In this document: piece by piece, positions 1 through 7,100 of the stretch
How positions within the stretch are numbered: position 1 is the first letter of the stretch
Layout: each line of letters starts with the position of its first letter
From: Candidatus Mesolinea sp.
GTDB lineage: Bacteria; Chloroflexota; Anaerolineae; Anaerolineales; Anaerolineaceae
Assembly: GCA_003499715.1 (NCBI GenBank)
Contig: DNSH01000098.1
Coordinates: 1 to 7,739, forward strand
Direction: 5' to 3'
Length of the DNA stretch: 7,739 nucleotides
Position numbers and translations under genes: made by a program
The notes under the pieces: model-generated
Databases searched by the model: none
Seen by the model: only the letters and a program-made list of their open reading frames with translations
What the model was told of the DNA's origin: nothing

Positions 1-464
1 CCAATTTGAGCGCCCTTGCCAGGTTTCAGCTCAATCGCATGAATGGTCGTGCCAACCGGTATGTTTGCCAGCGGCAAGGCATTGCCGGGTCGGATCTCGG
101 CTTGTGGGCCGGAGACCAGCGTATCACCCACCTTCACGCCAACGGGAGCGAGAATGTAGCGCTTCTCGCCATCGACGTAGTTGAGCAACGCTAACCGAGC
201 GGTGCGATTGGGGTCATACTCAATCGCTGCTACCTTAGCAGGAATGCCAAGCTTCTCCCGGCGGAAGTCCACCACACGCAGGTGGCGTTTTTCGCCACCA
301 CCACGGTGCCGCACCGTAACACGACCGTACGCATTGCGTCCCGCAGTTTTCTTTTGCGGTACGATCAGACTGCGTTCTGGGCGGTCCTTAGTGATCTCTT
401 CAAAAGAGTAGCCGGTCTTATGGCGTTGACCAGGGGTTTTCGGTTTATAAATTTTTACAGCCAT
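1..464 (-). CDS. rplB: 50S ribosomal protein L2, N-terminal 154 residues (3' end beyond window)
   Basis: L2 binds 23S rRNA, helps subunit association and lies close to the peptidyl transferase centre. The reading frame is open from ATG at 464 to the window edge, giving 154 of the usual ~275 residues. It starts [15 protein letters not shown] and contains the family hallmarks RHRGGG (residues 52-57), RVVDFRR (63-69), EYDPNR (82-87) with the following [10 protein letters not shown] (98-107), and PGNALPL plus NIPVG (126-138). The C-terminal half with the catalytically important histidine region is outside the window. The start overlaps the rplW stop by one base (TAATG), and AGGGGTGG just upstream, inside rplW, serves as ribosome binding site, so translational coupling to rplW is likely. 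Identification is very secure. Confidence 0.97.
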   Translation of the reverse strand, partial: MAVKIYKPKTPGQRHKTGYSFEEITKDRPERSLIVPQKKTAGRNAYGRVTVRHRGGGEKRHLRVVDFRREKLGIPAKVAAIEYDPNRTARLALLNYVDGEKRYILAPVGVKVGDTLVSGPQAEIRPGNALPLANIPVGTTIHAIELKPGKGAQI

Positions 465-769
465 TAGTCCACCCCTTCAAAAATCGGGATTCGATCTTCC
501 GGTGCCAAGGTGACAATTGCCTTCTTATAGCCGCTGGTGCGTAAAGCTAAGCGGCGGTTTCGCGAAGTGCGATGTGCCTTAGCAGGAAGATTGATAATAT
601 TTACACGCACCACATCCACATCAAACACGGTTTCGACGGCAGTCTTCACCATCTCACGCGTGGCATAATCTGCCACTTCGAACACATATTGGTGCAGCTT
701 GCTCGCCTGATAGTTGGACTTTTCAGTCACAACCGGACGTTTCAAAATATCAAAAACAGAGTAGCTCAT
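464..769 (-). CDS. rplW: 50S ribosomal protein L23
   Basis: L23 is an early-assembling 23S rRNA-binding protein at the exit of the peptide tunnel, where trigger factor and SRP dock. The 101-residue length is normal. It begins [18 protein letters not shown], matching the conserved N-terminal 'RPxxTEKS' motif (residues 11-18), followed by QYVFEVA (27-33), the VKTAVE helix (41-46) and a basic loop with NRRLALR (71-77) before YKKAIVTL (81-88). The Shine-Dalgarno AAGGAAGG overlaps the rplD stop codon, and the genes are 15 bases apart. The stop overlaps the rplB start. This is the standard order rplD-rplW-rplB in one transcript. Confidence 0.97.
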   Translation of the reverse strand: MSYSVFDILKRPVVTEKSNYQASKLHQYVFEVADYATREMVKTAVETVFDVDVVRVNIINLPAKAHRTSRNRRLALRTSGYKKAIVTLAPEDRIPIFEGVD

Positions 770-784
770 TCTGCTTCACCTTCC

Positions 785-1417
785 TTATCCCAAATAACTC
801 TTGATCACCTCAAGGGAGGCGAGCGGGATAATTACTTTTTCATATTGCAATAAATCCCGAATATTCAAATAATTCGCTAACAACAACTTGTGATCGGCTA
901 AGTTGCGGCCCGATTTAATCGCATTCTGATTGGCTTCACTTTTATCCGGGATCAAAATCAGCACGCGGCTCCCGCCAGCTAACGCCTTAATCGCTTTGGT
1001 CAATTCCGCGGTTTTGGGCTCTTGCAGCGCAAGGTCGCTGACCACAATCACGCTGTTCTCATTGACTTTGACCGTCAATGCAGAGCGCAGCGCCGCGCGG
1101 CGCATCTTCTTAGGCATCGCTTGGGAATAATCCCGCGGCTTGGGTGTATGAATCCTGCCGCCGCCGACCCATTGGGCAGAGATCGTGCTGCCTTGGCGGG
1201 CACGTCCGGTGCCCTTCTGGCGCCAAGGTTTGGCGCCGCCGCCAGCCACTTCACCACGCCGCTTGGTGCTATGCGTGCCTAAGCGCGCATTCGCCATCTG
1301 GCGTAAATATGCCTGGTGCATCAAGTCCACATTGACCTTCGCCGCGAAAATCTCTTCGGGCAAATCCACTGTGCTGGATTTTTCACCTTGTAAGTTATAA
1401 ACATCAACTTTCATCAT
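785..1417 (-). CDS. rplD: 50S ribosomal protein L4
   Basis: L4 binds 23S rRNA with a long loop that lines the narrow part of the exit tunnel. In Escherichia coli it also represses its own operon through the S10 leader. I place the start at the ATG at 1417 (210 residues, MMKVDVYNLQG...) because GGAG at 1427-1424 is six bases upstream. The frame is open further back to a GTG at 1435, and the next ATG (1414) is an equally good alternative. The tunnel loop is intact, with GGGAKPWRQKGTGRARQGS around residues 59-77, followed by WVGGGRIHTPKPRDY. The usual C-terminal end 'YEKVIIPLASLEVI' is present. It lies 26 bases after rplC and 15 before rplW. Confidence 0.97.
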   Translation of the reverse strand: MMKVDVYNLQGEKSSTVDLPEEIFAAKVNVDLMHQAYLRQMANARLGTHSTKRRGEVAGGGAKPWRQKGTGRARQGSTISAQWVGGGRIHTPKPRDYSQAMPKKMRRAALRSALTVKVNENSVIVVSDLALQEPKTAELTKAIKALAGGSRVLILIPDKSEANQNAIKSGRNLADHKLLLANYLNIRDLLQYEKVIIPLASLEVIKSYLG

Positions 1418-1443
1418 TGCGTTCTCCATTATCACAAGCCGGC

Positions 1444-2076
1444 TTACTGCTTGCGGGCTTCTTTGATAACCACGGTGCCGCCCTTGGGCCCTGGAACCGA
1501 GCCGCTCACAGCAATCAGGTTGCGCTCAGGGTCCACCAAGACCACACGGATGTTAGACGAGGTTACACTCTCATTGCCCATCCTGCCCGGACCGCGCTTG
1601 CCCTTGAAGACTCTGCCAGGGGTCGTCGTCGAGGATGAAGAGCCAGGCGCGCGCAAGCGGTCTGATTGACCGTGCGTGCGGGGACCACCGCGGAAACCAT
1701 GGCGCTTGACTGCACCCGCAAAACCTTTCCCCTTGCTGATGCCAACGACGTCCACGTGTTCTCCCGCCTCAAACACCGAGGCGTTCAGCACATCACCAGC
1801 TTTGATATCTTCTACATTTTTGATGCGAAATTCACGCAGAACCCGCATAGGAGGGAGGTTATTCTTTTCCAGGTGACCTAAGTGCGCTTTGCTCAAGCGC
1901 TTAGGCTTCACCTCGCCGAAGGCAAGCTGCACCGCGTTGTAACCGTCGGTCGCAACCGTCTTCACCTGGGAAACAAAACAAGGCCCAGCCTCGAGTAACG
2001 TTACCGGAACGGCAGCGCCGTTCTCATCGAAGATCTGGGTCATACCGATCTTTCTTCCAATTAGCCCTTTGAACAT
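1444..2076 (-). CDS. rplC: 50S ribosomal protein L3
   Basis: L3 is a primary 23S rRNA binder whose extended loop reaches the peptidyl transferase centre. The 210-residue length is normal. Hallmarks are GLIGRKIGMTQIF (4-16), SKGKGFAGAVKRHGFRGG (114-131), THGQSDR (134-140), TPGRVFKG (152-159) and the end VPGPKGG (194-200). The loop tip reads GSSSSTTTPG (145-154), where the E. coli protein has GSIGQNQTPG, so the methylated glutamine of E. coli is absent and a Ser/Thr run replaces it. The Shine-Dalgarno AGGAGAA (2087-2081) is four bases from the ATG. Upstream is a 223-base gap with its own candidate promoter and RNA hairpins, then a foreign gene rather than rpsJ, which is highly unusual. Confidence 0.97.
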   Translation of the reverse strand: MFKGLIGRKIGMTQIFDENGAAVPVTLLEAGPCFVSQVKTVATDGYNAVQLAFGEVKPKRLSKAHLGHLEKNNLPPMRVLREFRIKNVEDIKAGDVLNASVFEAGEHVDVVGISKGKGFAGAVKRHGFRGGPRTHGQSDRLRAPGSSSSTTTPGRVFKGKRGPGRMGNESVTSSNIRVVLVDPERNLIAVSGSVPGPKGGTVVIKEARKQ

Positions 2077-2145
2077 ACTATTCTCCTGTTAGTTAATCTT
2101 GGCGAGACTGTCGGCATGGGCTGGCTGCATCATCTCCGCGCAATT

Positions 2146-2200
2146 CAGTTAATATGCCCTGTGTAGCTTTGCTGCCCACGCGGGTCATATTCTTAAACTG
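2146..2200 (-). promoter_or_regulatory. Long bulged RNA hairpin in the rplC leader
   Basis: On the coding strand the transcript can fold into a three-part stem. CAGTT (2200-2196) pairs with AACTG (2150-2146), AATATG (2191-2186) pairs with CATATT (2156-2151), and CCC (2184-2182) pairs with GGG (2159-2157). A four-base bulge (TAAG) and a one-base bulge (A) lie on the 5' side only. The 22-base apical part can fold further (GTG/CAC and AGC/GCT around an AAA triloop). It sits 70 bases before the rplC start and has no U-tract, so it is not an intrinsic terminator. Ribosomal operons often carry such leaders as binding sites for a product protein (L4 in the E. coli S10 leader). Here that role is inference. 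Confidence 0.6.
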
Positions 2201-2214
2201 CCTACTTACTTGTA

Positions 2215-2230
2215 TTGCCTAAAGGGGCAA
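2215..2230 (-). promoter_or_regulatory. Small hairpin at the predicted 5' end of the rplC transcript
   Basis: TTGCC and GGCAA are exact inverted repeats separated by six bases. The hairpin would be at the very 5' end of an RNA started from the promoter at 2238-2267, whose expected start is near 2231. A 5'-terminal stem could protect the mRNA from decay or belong to the leader structure downstream. With only five pairs, chance is possible. Confidence 0.35.
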
Positions 2231-2237
2231 CCTTGCA

Positions 2238-2267
2238 AATATACCACACCTCCTTTGCAGAATGCAA
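2238..2267 (-). promoter_or_regulatory. Candidate promoter for rplC and the downstream ribosomal genes
   Basis: The -35 box is TTGCAT (2267-2262) and the -10 box is TATATT (2243-2238), separated by 18 bases. The -10 is preceded by TGG, which makes an extended -10 (TGnTATAAT-like). Predicted start is near 2231, leaving a ~155-base leader before rplC. It lies just on the ribosomal side of the composition change, so it belongs to the host locus rather than the insert. It would explain how rplC-rplB are transcribed although rpsJ ends in a terminator. Inferred from sequence only. Confidence 0.55.
2255..2267. repeat. Perfect palindrome TTGCA-N3-TGCAA over the -35 box
   Basis: The plus strand reads TTGCAGAATGCAA, an exact 5+5 inverted repeat with a 3-base centre. 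The repeat includes the whole -35 element of the rplC promoter candidate. Flanking CC and GG extend the symmetry if one base is skipped. A protein bound here would block RNA polymerase, so it is a candidate operator. No regulator gene is seen in the window. Confidence 0.35.
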
Positions 2268-2299
2268 GGGCAAAATGGGACGAGTCTGAAATTAATCGA

Positions 2300-3310
2300 C
2301 TAATTATTCTGATAGATGTTTTCTAAGCCGCTAAAGGTGTCATCATCTAATAAAATTTCTCCAGTATTTTTGGAGACTGCTTCAACGTATTTTCTTGCAA
2401 ATTCAATCGGTTTGCCAACGCAACTCAATAATTCTCCATGCCCTAAAGTGTTCTCAATCTCACTCGCCATTGAATATCCTAATGGATGAACAATTTGATT
2501 TTCCATTAAATATTGATGAAGCTGTAAAGGCGATTCCTTTTGATCCAACTTTGTCTTCACCATCTCAAAATAATCTCGTAAATATTTTGTAACATTACCT
2601 AAAACAACTTTCATGAAGCCTTTTTCAGTAAATCCAAGCCACTCATAAATAAAACTTAACCCCTCAAAACTGCACATATCTGCAATGCCTTCATTTTCCA
2701 AGGCGAATAAAGAAAACGCAAGGTCTTCATATCCCTGTTTAGCTCTGGGATACTGACATCCAGAGTAATCTTTTAGGAAATGATGCATTTCATGAGCTAG
2801 CAAATCATCGAATTGCTCATCAGTTAATTGACTAGCAAATGCCACATCAACATAAATTTGTCCATTTTGTACAAAAGCGTTATTCATGAACATTAACAGA
2901 TTTACTTTAATATTTATATCAATATTGCTCGTTGGCAGATATTGTAAAGATTTTTCCAGATATCTTCTTCCATTTATGTTCGCGATTAACCGCTCGGTCC
3001 GTTCAGGTAAAATTTCGCGATGCTCTAAAGCCCATAAAACCGAAGCGATAATATTTCTTTTGTACGGATCTTCCGCGGTAACATTTACCGAACCGCTTTC
3101 GAATAACCGATATGCTTCCCAGAACAAGTCCACCCATGTATCTTTTTGCGCCAATTCTATAATATTCTCTCCAAAATCGTAGACGAATTGGATATACATA
3201 GGAGTATCAAAAAGTTGATCTATGCGCTCCCTGCTAATGGTTTCACTGAAATTGAATATTTTATTAAAGCTTTCTAAACCAGATGTATCGATGCTGAGTT
3301 TTATCTCCAT
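2300..3310 (-). CDS. HExxH zinc metallopeptidase-like protein, cytoplasmic
   Basis: The 336-residue protein carries HEMHH at residues 173-177, a zincin HExxH site, within LLAHEMHHF. ENEGIAD follows at 205-211, and E207 is the likely third zinc ligand, as in families where the second motif is 'EGxAD'. A conserved-looking HPLGYSMASEI (275-285) resembles the C-terminal motif of predicted Zn-dependent peptidases such as DUF2268/DUF5700. That family match is from memory and tentative. There is no signal peptide or membrane segment, so it should act in the cytoplasm. AGGAG lies only a few bases before the ATG at 3310. It is the last gene of the insert and the most AT-rich (about 32% GC in a sampled block). 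Its substrate is unknown. A role in regulating or executing defence is only suggested by position. Confidence 0.8.
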   Translation of the reverse strand: MEIKLSIDTSGLESFNKIFNFSETISRERIDQLFDTPMYIQFVYDFGENIIELAQKDTWVDLFWEAYRLFESGSVNVTAEDPYKRNIIASVLWALEHREILPERTERLIANINGRRYLEKSLQYLPTSNIDINIKVNLLMFMNNAFVQNGQIYVDVAFASQLTDEQFDDLLAHEMHHFLKDYSGCQYPRAKQGYEDLAFSLFALENEGIADMCSFEGLSFIYEWLGFTEKGFMKVVLGNVTKYLRDYFEMVKTKLDQKESPLQLHQYLMENQIVHPLGYSMASEIENTLGHGELLSCVGKPIEFARKYVEAVSKNTGEILLDDDTFSGLENIYQNN

Positions 3311-3490
3311 TTCTCCTCGTTCTAATGTTTTTGGTTGCTAATATCTCTTTTTATAAGATTAACTCTAATTTCTATTTCATTTCATTAATTAATTGTACTT
3401 GAATCATGTTCAGAAAATTATTCGTATATTTACATGAGAAGTGCCAAATTCAGGTTGTCTTTTCTATGGGCCGCTTCAATCTAATGCAGA
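3311..3490 (-). other. 180-base AT-rich spacer between HNH and peptidase genes
   Basis: No gene is visible. TTGGCA (a good -35) occurs on the coding strand near 3448-3443, but no -10 at proper spacing follows. TATAAA near the 3350s has no convincing -35. The only strong signal is the GAGGAGAA Shine-Dalgarno directly before the peptidase start. A short inverted repeat CTAAT-GCAG-ATTAG (3481-3494) overlaps the HNH stop and lacks a U-tract. The long gap suggests that the peptidase may have its own promoter, but I cannot place it. Confidence 0.4.
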
Positions 3491-4090
3491 TTAGCCCGCT
3501 TTGGGTTTTGGAGGCGGTGGTTCTTTCCCTTTTTGTGCTTTATCCGACATTTTTTCAATCAGGCTGGTGATCACTACCCCCAAATCATAGATGTTCAAGA
3601 CCCCATCCATGTTTGGATCTTTCAGATCTAACGTGCCCTGCATTTCATGTACGCGATAGGATAGTTTGAGGAACTTCGAAAGAGCTAGCTGCGGGATGTC
3701 ATCCAGCCCTTCTGGGCCATACCATTCAAAGATATCGCGGTCACTTTTACTTGAGTTACAGCTTTTACAGGCACAAACACAGTTTTCTGCAGAGTTGAGC
3801 AGCGCAACCACGCGTGTGTCAACCCCCGCACGAGAAATCGGAATAATATGATCAGTGGTTAGATTCGTGGTGGCACCACAATAGACACAAATCCTGCCCT
3901 TCTCCAATTCTTTTTCATAATCGCGAATGGAAGAGGACCAATTCATTTCTCCGGACTCAAGCTTTTTATACCTTGAAATGACAAACCCCCAGTTGTTTTC
4001 AAAACCAGCCGCTTTGGCAATGAGCTGAGCATATTGCCAGTAAATAAAGCGCCGCACGGTATCAACATATTTCGGAGGCTTAAGAGACAT
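3491..4090 (-). CDS. HNH endonuclease with C-terminal dockerin/EF-hand-like loop
   Basis: A 199-residue HNH (beta-beta-alpha metal) nuclease. The zinc knuckle is CVYC (68-71) and CKSC (108-111). The catalytic region reads TTDHIIPISR (78-87), with H81 the likely general base. Asn103 lies in the middle HNH position (SAENCV) and CNSSKSDRD (111-119) supplies the last motif, so all key residues are present. An N-terminal helical part (residues 11-66, with the YKKLESGEMNWSSSIRDYEKE stretch in two pieces) is of unknown role. After the nuclease domain, DPNMDGVLNIYDLG (158-171) fits a calcium-binding dockerin/EF-hand loop, and the tail is proline/lysine-rich (EPPPPKPKAG). AAGGAAGG (4103-4096) is five bases from the start. 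It lies 74 bases after the R-M gene and probably acts with it, as a nicking, mismatch-type or modification-dependent nuclease. Its exact specificity cannot be seen. Confidence 0.88.
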   Translation of the reverse strand: MSLKPPKYVDTVRRFIYWQYAQLIAKAAGFENNWGFVISRYKKLESGEMNWSSSIRDYEKELEKGRICVYCGATTNLTTDHIIPISRAGVDTRVVALLNSAENCVCACKSCNSSKSDRDIFEWYGPEGLDDIPQLALSKFLKLSYRVHEMQGTLDLKDPNMDGVLNIYDLGVVITSLIEKMSDKAQKGKEPPPPKPKAG

Positions 4091-4111
4091 GGCTGCCTTC
4101 CTTATGAATTA

Positions 4112-4139
4112 ATTATAGCTTAGGATTTTAGAAGGTCAG
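4112..4139 (-). promoter_or_regulatory. Candidate promoter for the HNH gene
   Basis: The -10 is a perfect TATAAT (4117-4112) and the -35 is CTGACC (4139-4134, four of six matches), with a 16-base spacer. The expected start (about 4105) is only ~15 bases before the ATG, leaving just enough room for the Shine-Dalgarno. It lies in the short gap after the R-M gene and would allow the HNH and peptidase genes to be made independently of it. AT-rich DNA produces such boxes by chance, so confidence is modest. Confidence 0.4.
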
Positions 4140-4164
4140 AGTAATTTGGTTGATGCAATGAGAT

Positions 4165-7100
4165 TTACTCGTGGCTGATGCCAAATAATTCTTCTACCAA
4201 GGCATCATTTTCCTTTTCTAGCTTCTTGATTTCTTCTTCTTTGCCCTCAAGTTTTAACTGATGGCATTGTTTGGATATCTCAGCTAATTTCAGATGGAGC
4301 GAATTTTGGGGATCAAATTTTGGAATTCCGACGTGTTCCATAACAGAAGGTGTGCCAAATCCGCGACCAGCCGAGGAGAAGGATTTGATAAAATCGCGAA
4401 CGGGCGTGGAGTTGATAATAGCACAAAGGTAGTGAGCTTCCTCTTCATCATTTAATGAAAAAAATGAGACCGTTTCAACAGGTATTATGGTTTTATAGCC
4501 AAATAAGGTTTTATGCTGATTTACAACTGCAGAGATTAGATCATTGGTCATTCGTTTCCAGACCACTTTATATTTTGAAAATGTATATTCACCAAAGAGG
4601 CGCTGGCCATAGAAGGCATTGCCAGATTTTTCATGAAAATGCTTATAAAGTGACCTCTGTGATAGAATTTCTTTATAGTTAATTAAATAACTATAAGTCC
4701 TAGGCCATTTCTTTTTCATTTCATCTTCAGTATATGGGGTTTGTGAAGCGCCGTGGGTAATTAACACATTTATTTCCGGAACTGCATTCCATCGACGAAT
4801 ATCCGACCCACGTACAGCTGGGAAAACTAAATCCTTTTCAATCACTGCCTCAGTTTTGGGAATTTTAACTTTTAAATTATCAGTAAAGTTTTCAACTAAT
4901 AATTGATTATTTGATCGTACTTCTTTAATTTTTAACCAAAAAATTCCATAGGGGGAAATATAAGCTCCTGCATGCGCTTTATAATGATTTTGGCCTTCAA
5001 TATTCGATTTCTTATCTTTTGCAATCTGTGTCTGCCACATCCCTATATCTGAGCCTATAGGTCTAGCATAAAATCGCTTCTTAATTAGCAAAAGAGAAAT
5101 GTCATTAAAAAGTTCGTCTGTTGAAATTTTACCAACACCCCTTTTCTTATTCCAAACAATATATGGAACTGGATAAATTGTTCTCTCTCCTTTTTTAATG
5201 ATAATCGCTGCTGTTTTATTAGTTGCTCCTTCAAATGGTTGAATTGAAACCAAATCATGGGCTTTCAGGACTTTAAGGTGTGTACCTTCACCCAACTGAA
5301 ATCGTCTGAATCCTTCGCCAGCGCCTTTTGATTTGAACACTTCTTGAGTTATAAGATACCCTAGTTTTGCACCATTCCTTAGATAATAATCAGCTGTCGC
5401 GTACACAAAAAGCATCGAGAAATCTCGTCTTCCTCTGATTAATACATTTCGATCCTGACGTATTTTAGTTAGCCCGTAATTTTTCCACAAATCTTGTGTT
5501 GCTTCTCTATATTCTTTAGACAAGTATTGCCACATGATCCAAGGCGGATTACCAACAACAAAATCAAATTTACCAGCAATCATGGGGGCAAAACTGTTTT
5601 TCAAAAACCTTGCCCAAATGCCGTTTTTATTTTCTTTTTCTAATTTCAAAAGTTGATCATAAAAGTCTTTTACAACATCTTCATTGGACGAAAAAACCAA
5701 GCCTTCCTTTTTAAACCGCTCTAGCGCTTCCTCCGTAGAAAATTGGTTTTTTACCATTTCTTCGACCAGCGGCGCTGCAATCGCGAGCAACATCCCGCCA
5801 TTGCGCACCCATTCGCCTGGAATTCTAAATAGGCCAACCGAAGTTGAGACTTCGAGAGACTCACCAAATAGGTCTGTCTTGGTGCTCGTTGGCGTTAACA
5901 CTGAATCGGTTAAATAAATAGGGATTTCTAATTGTGAGAGTTCATTAACAAGATCACCCATTGCAAACAGGTAATTCGTGCGTGCTGCAATGACCGCCAT
6001 GGGGTTCAAATCGAATCCCCAGATGTTATTGACGATTCTCTTAGCAATTTCACCAGGGGATAATTTTTCTTTCTGCCCGTGCTCCTTTGCCCGCTGAATA
6101 GCCAGGACGAGGAAGGTACCAGAACCACAAGCAGGGTCTAAAAATCGCTTACGTGTGTTGCCGTTATAGCCAACTTCATTGAGTAATAATTCTGCCAACC
6201 AGTCTGGCGTGTAATATTCACCGAGGCGGTGCCGCACTTCTTGCGGGACTAAGTATTGGTAAAGTTTCTTGAGAAGGTCACGGGTTGAAACAGGATCGAT
6301 GGTACTGGTTGCCGGTTCAAATTCGGAAAGACCCCTGGCAACTTCCCTAATCGCGTCTCTCAGCTCTGGTGAATCGAAAGCATCCAAATACCAACGGAAG
6401 AAGTCACCCTCCAAAAAGTTGGTGATGCCTTTACGCGCATAGATGCCCCCATTTTCGATATCTTCAATTTGCCTTTTGAGTTCATCATCGGAAACATGCA
6501 CAAGATCTGAAGTAAGCGAAGAAGTAAATGCTGTCTCCCTCAAGCTCAGGAGTTCAGCTGCAATAAGTTTCATTAAAAGCGCAAAATAAGTATGAACACA
6601 AAATAAAAGTTCTTGAAAATCAGTTTCTTTGCCCACATGATAAAGTTTTGAAAGAGCCTCAGCTTCTTTCTCTTGGCTGCCATCGGTGAATTGTTCACCA
6701 TAAACAATTCCGAATATCCTTTTCCACTCATTAAAGAAAGTTCGCATATGCGTTTGGTTTCCCCAATATTCCAAAGCGTTAGCAAAAGCAGAAACGGTTT
6801 TTGGAGCAAGTTCACTCTGAGGGCCAAACTTTTGAGCCAAGTTCTCAGCAGTAAGCGGCAGCCGAGATAATGCGCGCAGATTTATTAAGAAAGTTCTAGC
6901 ACTTTCAGGATTGAAGTAGAAAGGACCACGCATCACAAACTTCGTTCTATCTATTTCTTTGCTATCTCCATCCTGATATTTCACGAAGAAAATCTGGTCG
7001 CCATCAAAACCTACACCTACCAGTTGCGAGAGTTTTGCCTCTTTAGCTTCATCCGAAAGATAATTGACTAATTGTTCAAAAGCATGGTCTATATTTCTTT

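Noticed and set aside
785..1435. GTG at 1435 as the start of rplD
   Set aside because: It would place the Shine-Dalgarno GGAG inside the gene and add residues absent from L4 proteins. The ATG at 1417 has proper spacing.
2290..2305. AT inverted repeat (AATTA...TAATT) at the peptidase stop codon as a terminator
   Set aside because: Five A-T pairs only, with no G-C pairs and no U-tract afterwards. It cannot be a credible terminator.
2886..3182. Plus-strand open frame of 98 codons inside the peptidase gene
   Set aside because: It is a shadow of the minus-strand gene, which has catalytic motifs and a Shine-Dalgarno. The plus-strand product has no recognisable features.
3481..3494. CTAAT-GCAG-ATTAG inverted repeat over the HNH stop codon
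   Set aside because: Short, weak stem without a U-tract. Mentioned in the spacer entry, but not supported as a functional element.
6573..6827. Alternative minus-strand frame of 84 codons and several plus-strand frames within the R-M gene
   Set aside because: All overlap the long intact R-M reading frame and show no family motif or ribosome binding site.
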